In this document: positions 26,817 through 35,588 of the stretch, piece by piece
Numbering within the stretch: the stretch's first letter is position 1
Layout of the letters: each line of letters begins with the position of its first letter
DNA from: Roseinatronobacter monicus
GTDB taxonomy: Bacteria; Pseudomonadota; Alphaproteobacteria; Rhodobacterales; Rhodobacteraceae
DNA: 64,000 nucleotides
Direction: 5' to 3'
Assembly (NCBI RefSeq): GCF_006716865.1
Contig: NZ_VFPT01000001.1
Location: forward strand, 2,723,001 to 2,787,000
Made by a program: the position numbers and the translations under genes
The notes under the pieces: model-generated
Told to the model about the DNA's origin: nothing
The model's database searches: none
Seen by the model: only the letters and a program-made list of their open reading frames with translations

Positions 26817-26841
26817 GGAACCTTACACGCATTCATGCGTT
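26817..26841 (+). promoter_or_regulatory. EcfG-type promoter for the AI-2E family gene
   Basis: GGAAC, a 16-base spacer, then CGTT (exact match) lies 41 bases before the TTG start at 26882. The site rules out starts further upstream in the same frame. Confidence 0.7.
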
Positions 26842-26881
26842 AGACAAATCACACACGTGCTTTTTAGCTCTGGAAAACACA

Positions 26882-28054
26882 TTGCCCCCTTCCACGCCGA
26901 ATTTCAAACCCCCTGACGCTTTGCGCGCAGCGCGGCATCCACCGGTGCCTGCGGGCGCAGTGGTTGGTATCTTCATCATCCTGCTGCTTGCGGCTGTGCA
27001 ACATGCCCGCGAGTTTTTATTGCCCGTCGTCGTGGCGCTTTTGTTGTTCTTCGTCTTTGTGCCGGTGCAGCGCCGCCTGCAACGCATCGGATTGCCGGGG
27101 GCCGCGATTGCTGCGGTTCTGGTGCTGGGCCTTTTGGTGGGGATTGCGGCCATATTCTTCTTGCTGAGTGGCCCGGTTATGGAAGTGGCGAATAACCTGC
27201 CGGATATAGTGCAGGACATCACCGCCCGGATCGAAGCCGCGCGCGATGTTTTTCTGGCAATCGTCCAAGGGTTTCGCGCGGGCGAAGAGACGGACATCCC
27301 GCAATTGCGCCCTGCCCCTGCCGAGGCAATCGCAGAGAATGGCGAAAGTCAGGAAAGCGATCTGCTGATGAGCACTGTCAGCGGCGCGCTGGTCTATCTG
27401 GCCGAAACCCCCGCGATGGTCGCGCAGGTCATTTTCGCGCTGGTCCTGTTGTTCTTTTTGCTGTCATCCAGCGATTTAATCTATCTGAAGATCATCCAGA
27501 GCTTTGACGGCTTCGGAGAGAAGCGCGCCGCCTATAATGCGCTGCGCGAGGTGGAACAGAACCTTGGCGGCTATCTGGGCACAGTGTCATTTATCAATGC
27601 GGGCCTTGGCGTCAGCATAGGACTGGCAATGTGGGCGCTGGGTATGCCCGTGCCGTTGCTGTTCGCGGTGCTGGCATTTTTGCTGAACTTCATTCCCTAT
27701 CTGGGCGCTGTGATGGGTGTTGTGCTGGCATCATTGGTGGCGCTGCTGTGGTACGATACATTGTTGAGCGTGTTAATGGTGGCAGGCGTCTATATGATGC
27801 TGACGACATTTGAAGGACAGTTGATAACCCCCAGCCTGCTGGCCAGACGGTTGCGCATGAACACGGTGCTTGTGTTTCTGTCGGTCGCGTTTTGGGCGTG
27901 GATGTGGTCATTTCTAGGAATGCTGATCGCGGTGCCGCTGCTGGTTGCCTTGCGTGTCATCTCGGAACAGATCCCCGGCTGGCGCAAATTCGCAAACCTC
28001 TTGTCGGGAGAGGCGCCGCCTGTCCCGGCCCCCCCGGAAATAGAAACGCTCTGA
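26882..28054 (+). CDS. AI-2E family transporter / PerM-like membrane protein
   Basis: The protein has about 390 residues with roughly eight hydrophobic helices in the AI-2E (UPF0118, PerM/TqsA/YdiK) arrangement: three N-terminal helices, a periplasmic/cytoplasmic domain at ~105-205, then helices with FLLNFIPYLGAVMGVV and a final LIAVPLLVALRV. Members export small molecules or act as Na+/H+ antiporters; the substrate here is unknown. I choose the TTG at 26882 because it follows GGAAA and lies downstream of the EcfG-type promoter. Its expression is probably stress-linked, together with the divergent cls unit. Confidence 0.8.
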   Translation: MPPSTPNFKPPDALRAARHPPVPAGAVVGIFIILLLAAVQHAREFLLPVVVALLLFFVFVPVQRRLQRIGLPGAAIAAVLVLGLLVGIAAIFFLLSGPVMEVANNLPDIVQDITARIEAARDVFLAIVQGFRAGEETDIPQLRPAPAEAIAENGESQESDLLMSTVSGALVYLAETPAMVAQVIFALVLLFFLLSSSDLIYLKIIQSFDGFGEKRAAYNALREVEQNLGGYLGTVSFINAGLGVSIGLAMWALGMPVPLLFAVLAFLLNFIPYLGAVMGVVLASLVALLWYDTLLSVLMVAGVYMMLTTFEGQLITPSLLARRLRMNTVLVFLSVAFWAWMWSFLGMLIAVPLLVALRVISEQIPGWRKFANLLSGEAPPVPAPPEIETL

Positions 28055-28138
28055 TATTGGTGCGCGCGGTCGGATGGGCGTGCGTGAACCGCCTTGATTC
28101 CAGAATAACCTGTAAAATGGGTATCGTTTAATAGAAAA

Positions 28139-28163
28139 CCGGCGCTGCAAGTTGCAGCGCCGG
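28139..28163. terminator. Bidirectional terminator between AI-2E and csbD genes
   Basis: CCGGCGCTGC-AAGTT-GCAGCGCCGG forms a perfect 10-bp stem. On the minus strand, the csbD direction, it is followed by TTTTC. Confidence 0.85.
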
Positions 28164-28171
28164 ATAATCAT

Positions 28172-28369
28172 TCAGCTCTTGGACGACCATTCGTCAACTT
28201 GCTTTTCAGCTTCGTCCTTGGCGATGCCGTATCTTTCCTGAATCTTGCCAACAAGCTTGTCGCGCTTGCCTGCGGCTTGATCCAGATCGTCATCGGTCAG
28301 CTTGCCCCATTGGTCTTTCGCGGAGCCCTTGATTTGCTTCCATTTACCTTCAATTTGATCCCAGTTCAT
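28172..28369 (-). CDS. CsbD family stress protein
   Basis: The protein has 65 residues starting MNWDQIEGKWKQIKG, the hallmark of the CsbD family. It is small, charged and helical, with GKxxDDDLDQAAGKRDKLVGKIQ and a C-terminal EVDEW-like segment. CsbD proteins are induced by general stress in many bacteria, but their function is unknown. The ATG at 28369 follows GGGGAAAG. An EcfG-type promoter lies 35 bases upstream and a terminator just after the stop, so it is a compact single-gene unit. Confidence 0.9.
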   Translation of the reverse strand: MNWDQIEGKWKQIKGSAKDQWGKLTDDDLDQAAGKRDKLVGKIQERYGIAKDEAEKQVDEWSSKS

Positions 28370-28403
28370 GATCTTTCCCCTTTCAAAATGAGTATGCATC
28401 TAC

Positions 28404-28428
28404 AACGCTCTGAACGGGTCAAGGTTCC
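28404..28428 (-). promoter_or_regulatory. EcfG-type promoter for csbD
   Basis: On the minus strand the site reads GGAAC, a 16-base spacer, then CGTT (exact match). The predicted leader is about 28 bases. Confidence 0.75.
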
Positions 28429-28532
28429 CGCCTACATTGCGCTGTGGCAGACGTAACGCCGCGACAGGCAGCGCTCGTATCGGGGCGTGATCTCTGGTAG
28501 CGATGCTGTCTTGAGCATATCAGCGAGGCACC

Positions 28533-29417
28533 ATGCGCCAGATCGTAACATTGAACGCACGGGAAACACCTTTGGCAATTCTGGCCATCTGTGCGGGCGT
28601 TGCGTTTCTTGTCGCCAATGATGCCGTCGCCAAAGTGTTGACCGACAGATACCCCCCCATCCAGATCGTCTTTTTGCGCAATCTTATCGCGGTGCCGATT
28701 ATTGCCGCGTTGATTTTCGCCATGCTCGGCCCGCAGGCTATGCGCAGCAATCATTTGCGCCTGCATGCCCTGCGCGGGTTGCTGATGACGGCCGGGGCGT
28801 GGATGTATTTCACCGGTCTGATCTATCTGCCATTGGCCGTGGCCACGGCCCTTGTGTTTTCCGCGCCCATTTTCATCACCGCATTATCTGTGCCGCTGTT
28901 GCGCGAGCATGTGGGCTGGAAACGCTGGTCGGCGGTCCTGCTTGGGTTTGTGGGGGTGCTGGTGATTGTGCAACCCGGTGGCGCGACATTCCAGATGGCC
29001 GCGATCCTGCCGGTCGGAACGGCGCTGTGCTACGCCATATTCATGATAAGTGCCCGCTGGATCGACCGTGGCGAGCGGCTTTGGACGATGATGCTGTTCG
29101 CCATGCTCTTTCCGATGATCTATGCCGCCCCCATGGCTATAGCCTTTTGGGAACCCGTGCAGACAGCCGATATTGGCCTGTTCCTTGCGATTGCGGCCTT
29201 TGGCAGCCTTGGGCTGGCGCTGATCGGTCAGGCCTTTCGGCTGGCCCCGGCTGCCCTGGTCGCTCCGTTCGATTATACCGCACTGATCTGGGCCACCGGA
29301 CTGGGCTGGCTGATCTGGAAAGACATTCCCGGCGTGACGACAATTGCCGGTGCGGCGATCATTGTTCTGAGCGGCGTCATCATCATCCTGCGCGAGTCCC
29401 GCCAAAGCGCAAACTGA
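28533..29417 (+). CDS. EamA/DMT-superfamily transporter
   Basis: The protein has 294 residues and ten predicted transmembrane helices arranged as two EamA repeats (residues ~10-145 and ~155-290). The family turns LPLAVATALVFSAPIF and LAPAALVAPFDYTALIWA are present. Such proteins export metabolites or amino acids; the substrate is not predictable. It appears monocistronic, with no EcfG-type site upstream. Confidence 0.85.
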   Translation: MRQIVTLNARETPLAILAICAGVAFLVANDAVAKVLTDRYPPIQIVFLRNLIAVPIIAALIFAMLGPQAMRSNHLRLHALRGLLMTAGAWMYFTGLIYLPLAVATALVFSAPIFITALSVPLLREHVGWKRWSAVLLGFVGVLVIVQPGGATFQMAAILPVGTALCYAIFMISARWIDRGERLWTMMLFAMLFPMIYAAPMAIAFWEPVQTADIGLFLAIAAFGSLGLALIGQAFRLAPAALVAPFDYTALIWATGLGWLIWKDIPGVTTIAGAAIIVLSGVIIILRESRQSAN

Positions 29418-29609
29418 TCACCGGACCGCGCAAGTCTATCGGTTTATTTCCGGCGCCCCCCTTGCAATGCGTCTCGATACAAGTCATATGCAGGGTGCAA
29501 AGCTTCTTCATTCGATCTTCTGTCTCCTTTAGGCTTCAGTTGCGACTCTGACGACACTGAGCCAAGTCATCGCAATTCGCGGATGGCACTATCACAAGGA
29601 GATATCACG

Positions 29610-29816
29610 ATGGCTAAAGGCACCGTGAAATGGTTTAACGCAACTAAAGGTTTCGGCTTCATCGCGCCCGAGCATGGTTCCAAGGACGTTTTCGTCCATG
29701 TTTCCGCTCTGGAGCGCGCTGGCATTCGCCAGTTGGATGACGGTCAGGCTGTACAGTTTGATCTGGAAAGCGACCGTAACGGCCGTGAATCTGCGACGAA
29801 CCTGGTTCTTGCCTGA
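29610..29816 (+). CDS. Cold-shock protein
   Basis: The protein has 68 residues of CspA type with RNP1 KGFGFIAP and RNP2 VFVHVSAL motifs. It binds single-stranded nucleic acid as a small OB-fold RNA chaperone. The ATG at 29610 has a strong AAGGAG ribosome site. Upstream lies a gap of nearly 200 bases (29418-29609) that may hold its promoter and a structured leader; no other gene is seen there. A strong terminator follows. Confidence 0.95.
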   Translation: MAKGTVKWFNATKGFGFIAPEHGSKDVFVHVSALERAGIRQLDDGQAVQFDLESDRNGRESATNLVLA

Positions 29817-29846
29817 ACATATGTTCAGACAATGTGACTTTGAAAG

Positions 29847-29878
29847 TGGGGGTGACGCAAGTCGCCCCCATTTTTTTT
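29847..29878 (+). terminator. Rho-independent terminator of the cold-shock gene
   Basis: TGGGGGTGAC-GCAA-GTCGCCCCCA hairpin followed by eight T. Confidence 0.92.
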
Positions 29879-29926
29879 ATGGCCTTCGCGGCCCAATCCC
29901 TTGGAAATCATGCCCCACAGGCAGGA

Positions 29927-32161
29927 TCATTCCGCGACCTCAGCTTTTAGCACCTTGCTCAAGATGGCCTGCAATTCTGAACTTTTATAGGGTTTGCCAA
30001 GCACGGCGCTAAATCCCTTGCGCATATACTCTGCAATCTGGTCTTGCATGACATTGGCCGTAGCCGCGACAGCCAGCGGCGGGGCAACGCCCAAATCCAA
30101 GGCACGCTGCCGGATGGTGGCAAGCGCATCAATCCCGTCCATGACCGGCATTGATATATCGAACAAAAGCAGATCGAACGTGTCTGGCTGCCAACGCTCA
30201 CACGCGTCTTGCCCATTGGTCGCAAATTCAGCCGTTAACCCCAGCTTCGTAAGCATCGCCGCCAATATCGCCGTATTCGTGCGGTTATCTTCGGCCACAA
30301 GCAGATGCAGACCCGTCCGCAAGCCCGTTGGTGCGGTCATGCTTTCAACCTGTACAGGGCCATCGCATTCCGCAAGCGGCAGTGGAATTTTCAGCTCCAC
30401 CTGTGTGCCAAGGCCGGGTGTGCTGGATATCTTCAAGTCTCCATCCATCAATTCAACCAGCTTGCGCACGATAGACAGCCCCAGACCAGAGCCGCCAAAG
30501 CGACGGGTCACAGAATTGTCGGCTTGTTCAAACTCCTCAAATACACGGCCCAATTGGCCTTCGGTCATACCAAGCCCCGTATCATGGATACAGACCCGCA
30601 GCGTTTGCGCATCCGGCGCCTCTGCCTTGATGTTTACGCTGCCCGCTTCCGTGAACTTGACCGCATTCCCGATCAGATTTTCAAGAATCTGGCCCAGACG
30701 GTCACGATCCCCCATGCGCGCCCGATCCAGACCCGGACCCAAAGACAGCGTCAGATCAAGCCCCTTCATACGCGCGCTGGCACCATGCAAGCGCTCCATC
30801 CGCCGCAAAAGATCGATGGCGGCAAAGGGTTTGGAAGTTAGCGCCAGTTTCCCCGCCTCAATCCGCGCGAGATCCAAGATATCGTTTATAACCGTCAGCA
30901 GCGCATCGCCAGATTCGCGGATGGTGTCCAGCATCTGGATCTGGTCCTTGTTTAACGACGTTTGCGACAGCAACTCCGCCATCCCGAGGATTCCGTTCAT
31001 CGGCGTTCGGATCTCGTGGCTCATATTGGCCAGAAACGCAGATTTGGCGCGGCTTGCGGCCTCGGCCTGCTCGCGCGCGGCATAAAGGCCGGTGACATCG
31101 GTGCGCAGGCCCACGCGCCCGCCATCCGCCGTTGGCTTTTCGTAATAGCGGATATAGCGCCCATCTGCGGTGCGCTGCTCGGCAGTGCCTTCGGCGCGGC
31201 GAAACTGCGCAAGGCGTTTTTCGATCCAATCCTGTTTCTGATCCAATGCCTCTGGAATCTGGCCGGTGCGCGCGGCGTATTCGACAATTTCGCGGAACGT
31301 GACGCCGGGTTTCAGGATGGACGACAGTTTCGAAAAGATTTCCCGATACCTGCTATTCGTCGCAACCAGACGTTCATCCGCATCAAAGATAACAAAGCCA
31401 TCCTCGAGCGCCTCGATCGCCGATAGCAGTTGCTCTCTTGCTTGTTTGGTTTCCTGCTCGGACGCTTGCAATTGCCGATTGCGCTGCGTCAACAAAGCTT
31501 CTGCCTGCACACGGCGATGCAGTTGAAGCGCAAGTGCGGCCGTCATAAGTGCGAAAGCGACCACCACGAAATAGGTCACATTTCTTGCGTTTTGTTGCAG
31601 CAGCGCCAGGCTTTCGCGCTTTTCATCCGCTTCGGCGTTGAAAAAATGCAGCACATGCAGCGCAAATTCGCGCGTATCTTGGGACAAGTGCCGCAATTCT
31701 TCCTGCATCTGCGGCAATGCGGCCAAAAGCGCATCATCCGGCCCGTCGATCAAGGCGATATAGGTGTCAAGAAATGGCGGAAGCGGAAAATCAACCATGC
31801 CTTGAACGGTGGCACCATTCAGCGCGCGCCCGACAGCGCCAGCACTCATGATCTGGCTGCGACTGTACAGAACATCATATCTCAGGCGAACCTCGGCAAT
31901 ATGCTCTGCCGAGGGATCATGAAGTGCGCCAATCACAGCGACATGCAGACGGTGCACATCAACCTCGGCCTGACTGGAAGACCAATAGGCATTGTCAGCG
32001 CCGGTTGTCCTGAGGTCGTCAAACTTGTTGTCGATCAGATGGGCAAGCCAGATCAAGACCAGCACGCTGCTGACCAAAAACACCGGGATTAAGACCCACA
32101 GACCAACTTTCGTCAGCCTGTCCGGCATCAGTCCTTGCAGGCGTGCGGCATGTTTTTTCAT
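29927..32161 (-). CDS. Membrane hybrid histidine kinase with PAS and receiver domains
   Basis: The protein has 744 residues. Two transmembrane helices (~19-42 and ~197-215) flank a periplasmic sensor of about 150 residues. A coiled coil and a PAS domain (EDGFVIFDADERLVATNSRYREIF) follow, then HisKA (ANMSHEIRTPMNG), HATPase (NLIGNAVKF, DTGLGM, GGSGLGLSIVRKL) and a C-terminal receiver (VAEDN, LLFDISMPVMDG, GKPYKSSEL). It signals through an internal phosphorelay. It is divergent from the molybdopterin-binding-like protein at 32601, a pairing that may mark sensor and accessory protein. Its kinase-receiver half resembles the IS-split kinase at 12.5 kb. Confidence 0.9.
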   Translation of the reverse strand: MKKHAARLQGLMPDRLTKVGLWVLIPVFLVSSVLVLIWLAHLIDNKFDDLRTTGADNAYWSSSQAEVDVHRLHVAVIGALHDPSAEHIAEVRLRYDVLYSRSQIMSAGAVGRALNGATVQGMVDFPLPPFLDTYIALIDGPDDALLAALPQMQEELRHLSQDTREFALHVLHFFNAEADEKRESLALLQQNARNVTYFVVVAFALMTAALALQLHRRVQAEALLTQRNRQLQASEQETKQAREQLLSAIEALEDGFVIFDADERLVATNSRYREIFSKLSSILKPGVTFREIVEYAARTGQIPEALDQKQDWIEKRLAQFRRAEGTAEQRTADGRYIRYYEKPTADGGRVGLRTDVTGLYAAREQAEAASRAKSAFLANMSHEIRTPMNGILGMAELLSQTSLNKDQIQMLDTIRESGDALLTVINDILDLARIEAGKLALTSKPFAAIDLLRRMERLHGASARMKGLDLTLSLGPGLDRARMGDRDRLGQILENLIGNAVKFTEAGSVNIKAEAPDAQTLRVCIHDTGLGMTEGQLGRVFEEFEQADNSVTRRFGGSGLGLSIVRKLVELMDGDLKISSTPGLGTQVELKIPLPLAECDGPVQVESMTAPTGLRTGLHLLVAEDNRTNTAILAAMLTKLGLTAEFATNGQDACERWQPDTFDLLLFDISMPVMDGIDALATIRQRALDLGVAPPLAVAATANVMQDQIAEYMRKGFSAVLGKPYKSSELQAILSKVLKAEVAE

Positions 32162-32481
32162 GCATCACCCCGTGAATAACGGATATGGCAAGTGCATATC
32201 CGCCTGCCAGACTGGCAACTTTTCATGAACCCATATCAGCTTTGCAAACCTTCCCCGACAGTCAAAAGCATACTCAAGAAAACCGATTACGATTTACAGC
32301 AATATCCGTCCAAGCCACCACGCTGGGCTAGTTTGGCACCAGTAACCTGCATATGACACCACCCTCGGTGGCACATTTGCGGATAATTCCACCCGAACCG
32401 CCCCCATCTAACAAACACGTGCGTCAGAGATAGCACAAAAACATTACCCAACAAATAATCCATACGCGTGGACAGCCACAT

Positions 32482-32496
32482 AACTGGCCGCCAGTT
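32482..32496. promoter_or_regulatory. Small palindrome in the divergent kinase/oxidoreductase-like promoter region
   Basis: AACTGG-CCG-CCAGTT is a perfect 6-bp inverted repeat about 105 bases before the exported protein gene. It could be an operator. The remaining ~440-base gap (32162-32600) shows no gene. Confidence 0.3.
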
Positions 32497-32600
32497 TCTG
32501 AACCAGAATAATCTGTTTTTAACACTTTGCGCATAGTAGTAAGTAAGGATAGAAACTTTGCGGTGCTCGACGCTTGGACAGAACAAAGGAAAACCGTGCA

Positions 32601-33104
32601 ATGCAGGCATGGGTGAAATTGAACGATCATATACTTGCGCGCGTGAAAGCGGCATGCCTGTGTTTGATGGCCGTGTTCTTGCTGCCGGCAATGGCCGAGG
32701 TGTATGACCTTTCGGTCACGGGTCCAGATGCCGAAACAACCGCTACCTATGACCTGAACACCCTACGCGCGCTTGAGACGGTTGTGGTGCGCACCACAAC
32801 CACCTGGACCGAGGGCGTGCAGGAGTTTGTGGGAGTGCCGCTTGTCACCTTGCTGCCAGACATACCAGGCGCATTTGACATGCGGATGACAGCCATAAAT
32901 GACTATGTGGTCACCATGTCGTCAGAGGTTCTGACTGACCGCTACCCGATCGTGGCCTATGAACGCAACGGTGCGCTGATGTCGGTGCGCGACAAGGGGC
33001 CATTCTGGCTGATCTTTCCCTTCGACGAGGATGAGGCTTTCACAACCGAGGCCATGTTGTCGCGCAGCATATGGCAACTCGTCAGGATCGAGATTATGCG
33101 CTGA
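32601..33104 (+). CDS. Exported oxidoreductase molybdopterin-binding-like domain protein
   Basis: The protein has 167 residues from the ATG 32601, behind AAGGA. A signal peptide covers residues ~14-32. The rest resembles a stand-alone fragment of the sulfite-oxidase/oxidored_molyb fold: YDLSVTGPDAETTATYDLNTLRALETV, GVPLVTLL, NDYVVTMSSEVL and RDKGPFWLIFP. It lacks the cofactor-ligating cysteine region of full enzymes. Stand-alone periplasmic members often sit beside sensor kinases, as here, and may be ligand-binding partners. That functional link is inference. Confidence 0.7.
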   Translation: MQAWVKLNDHILARVKAACLCLMAVFLLPAMAEVYDLSVTGPDAETTATYDLNTLRALETVVVRTTTTWTEGVQEFVGVPLVTLLPDIPGAFDMRMTAINDYVVTMSSEVLTDRYPIVAYERNGALMSVRDKGPFWLIFPFDEDEAFTTEAMLSRSIWQLVRIEIMR

Positions 33105-34338
33105 CGCGTGGCCCCAACAGCCGCGCCGCCAACCATACCGGCAAAACCCCATCAGCGTGATGCGGGCATTTGCACTGGCCAACCCGCGCGCGTGGTGATG
33201 CCGGTCTTGCTACTTAATGCATGATCGCAACCACCCGACACCTGCGCGCGCCCCGCGCGCAGAACCGGGGCGAGACGCGCTACTCTGCGGCGTTGACGAA
33301 AAACTTGTCACCTCGCGGTCCGGTTACTGTGCCGTCGTCGAACAGCGATGCAATCTCGCCCGCTGTCAGGCCCGCAACATCGGCCAGCACTTCTTCGGTA
33401 TCCGCGCCCAGTTTCGGGGCCGCAACAGGTGCTTGCCGCGCGATCCGCGAGAAATCCAAAGGTGAGGCAGGCGTCGGATAGGTGCCAATTCCGGGCTGCT
33501 CGATCATGTGGAACATCGGGTTCTCGGGCGACAGGTCGGGGTCTTCGTGAACCGCTTGCGCGAAGCTGCGGAACTGCGACCATGTCACACCCTTGCTGTC
33601 AAACTCCTTGGCGAAGGCATCGACGCTGTGGCGCGCGAAAAACGGGGACAGCAAATCCGTAATCGCAGCACGATGCCGAAAGCGTGCACCTTCATCGGAC
33701 AGGCTTTCGCCAAGGCGCGCCTCTAATTGGGCCATTGCATCTTGTGTGCCGGTCGCCTTCAGCAACCCGCGCCATTGGCGGTCGGTCAGCCCGATCACCA
33801 TGACACGCGCACCATCTGCGCATATAAAATCCTGCCCATAGCCGCCATAAAGGGCGTTGCCGTATTTGGGCCGGTCCGTGCCATTCACACAAACCTCGCC
33901 AATAATGCCCAGATTGCCCAACATCGCCGCGGCCGCATCTTTCAACGAGAACAGCACTTCTTGCCCCTGCCCTGTGCGCAGCCGGTGCCGCTCGGCGGCC
34001 AGTAGCGCCGTGACCGCCATATTGCCCGCGATACAATCCCAAGCGGGCAGCACATGCGAGACAGGCTGGGTCGAGCCTTCGGGTCCGGTCGCATCGGGAA
34101 AGCCAAGCGCGGGGTTCACCGAATAATCCACCGCCGCGCGTCCGTGCCTGTCGCCCAACAGTGCGACCATGACCAGATCGGCACGGTGCTTTGCCAGCGT
34201 CTCGTGGTCCATCCAGCCACGTACGCGCAGATTGGTCAGAAACAGGCCCGCGTCGTCACCCGGTGCTGTGATGACGCGGGTAATCAATTCGCGCCCCTTG
34301 GGGGATTTCATATCAACCGCAACCGACTTTTTGCCTTT

Positions 34339-35390
34339 GGCTCAATTAGCGTTTGTTATGCGTGCCCATGTGCGATAGAACATATAGTGAACATACTGTG
34401 TGGAGGGGTATATATGGACCACGACATCTTTCTGGTTTGGCTCAATGAGACGGATAACCTCTCGCCGGACCAGCGCGCCGAGGCGAGTCGGATCCTTTCT
34501 GGGTCTCCGTCATTGCAGGCGGTGGTCGATCTCCTTGAGGCAAAGGTTCGTGAGGACCGTATCTGCCCGCACTGCGCTTCAGAAGGAGCTATCATCAGGG
34601 GTCATGCAAGTGGCCTTTCCCGGTTCTTTTGCAAAGGCTGCGGCAAAACCTTCAACGCGTTGACCGGTACTCCGCTGGCGCGCCTGCGCCACAAGGGCCG
34701 TTGGGCAGAGTTCGCTGCTTCGTTACGTGACGGCGAAACGGTAAAGGTATCCGCTGAGCGTTGCATGGTGGCGCGCACGACCGCTTTTCGTTGGCGTCAT
34801 CGTTTTCTTCGGGCGGTGACGGCTGGGGCGATCAAGTTGCGCGGCATCGTCGAAGCCGACGAGACCTTCTTTCTGAGCAGCCGAAAAGGTGAACGAAACC
34901 TTGATCGTAAGGCCCGTAAACGTGGCGGCAAGGCCGCCAAACGCGGCTTGTCGGAGGAGCAGGTTCCGGTCTTGGTCGCAGCCGACCGATCCGGCACCAC
35001 CATAAGTGCTGTCTTGCCAGCAGTGACGGCCGCACATCTGCAGGCGGTTTTGCAGCCGCTTCTCGATCCTGATGCGCTCTTGGTCACTGATGGCTGCACC
35101 AGTTACCCGCCTTGCGCAGCAGCAATGGGCATCAGCCATGAAAGCCTCAACCAGACTGCAGGACAACGTGTTCGCGGGGAGTTGCACATTCAAACCGTGA
35201 ACAGTCGACATGAGCGGCTCAAGACATTCCTGCGGCGCCATCGCGGCATCGCAACCAAGTACTTGGACAGCTACCTGCGCTGGTTTCAACTTGCAGTCAT
35301 TCCAAAACACCAAACTCCCCGCGCGATACTCGCCGCCGCCGCAGGAATCCTGCCTATCTCAAGGCACGCATAATTAACGCCAATTGAGCC
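34339..35390 (+). mobile_element. IS1595-family insertion sequence, copy 2
   Basis: The 1052-bp element appears identical to copy 1, with the same GGCTCAATT/AATTGAGCC termini and the 8-bp direct duplication TTGCCTTT (34331-34338 and 35391-35398). It is in direct orientation relative to copy 1, with 18.4 kb between them. Confidence 0.95.
34414..35373 (+). CDS. IS1595-family (ISXO2-like) transposase, copy 2
   Basis: The 319-residue protein is the same as in copy 1, with zinc ribbon CPHC ... CKGC and catalytic motifs EADETFF, VTDGC and NSRHERLK. It is complete. It lies antisense within the interrupted mct gene. An upstream in-frame extension reaches into mct but has no meaning. Confidence 0.92.
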   Translation: MDHDIFLVWLNETDNLSPDQRAEASRILSGSPSLQAVVDLLEAKVREDRICPHCASEGAIIRGHASGLSRFFCKGCGKTFNALTGTPLARLRHKGRWAEFAASLRDGETVKVSAERCMVARTTAFRWRHRFLRAVTAGAIKLRGIVEADETFFLSSRKGERNLDRKARKRGGKAAKRGLSEEQVPVLVAADRSGTTISAVLPAVTAAHLQAVLQPLLDPDALLVTDGCTSYPPCAAAMGISHESLNQTAGQRVRGELHIQTVNSRHERLKTFLRRHRGIATKYLDSYLRWFQLAVIPKHQTPRAILAAAAGILPISRHA

Positions 35391-35588
35391 TTGCCTTTGT
35401 TCAAGCCTGCCCAGAACAGGCTTTTGCCCGTATTGGTGACAGGCCAGCGCTTGGCGTCCAAGCCCCCTTCGATCCGGTCAAAGCGGATCACCTCGGCCCC
35501 CATTTGCGCCAAGGTCATGCCCGCCAGTGGAATCGCCACGAAAGCAGAGCCTTCGATGACCCGCATCCCCTTTAGAATTCCCATCGGC

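Larger units (their letters stand above)
33280..35584 (-). pseudogene. mct: Mesaconyl-CoA C1-C4 CoA transferase (CaiB/BaiF family), split by IS1595-type element
   Basis: Removing the IS and one 8-bp duplicate leaves an in-frame protein of 414 residues. It begins MGILKGMRVIEG, with the family III CoA-transferase pattern IPLAGMTLAQMGAEVIRFD, and continues through LPAWDCIAGNMAVTALLAAERHR. Together with meh, mcl and malate-CoA ligase genes in the same operon, the best match is 2-methylfumaryl-CoA isomerase (Mct), which moves CoA from C1 to C4 of mesaconate. The insertion falls about 65 codons from the start, so no active enzyme is expected. The gene is last in the operon, so upstream genes are unaffected. 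Confidence 0.8.

Noticed and set aside
34054..34413. In-frame N-terminal extension of the second transposase into mct sequence
   Set aside because: The extension crosses the IS boundary and is absent from copy 1. The ATG at 34414 has the GGAGGGG ribosome site.
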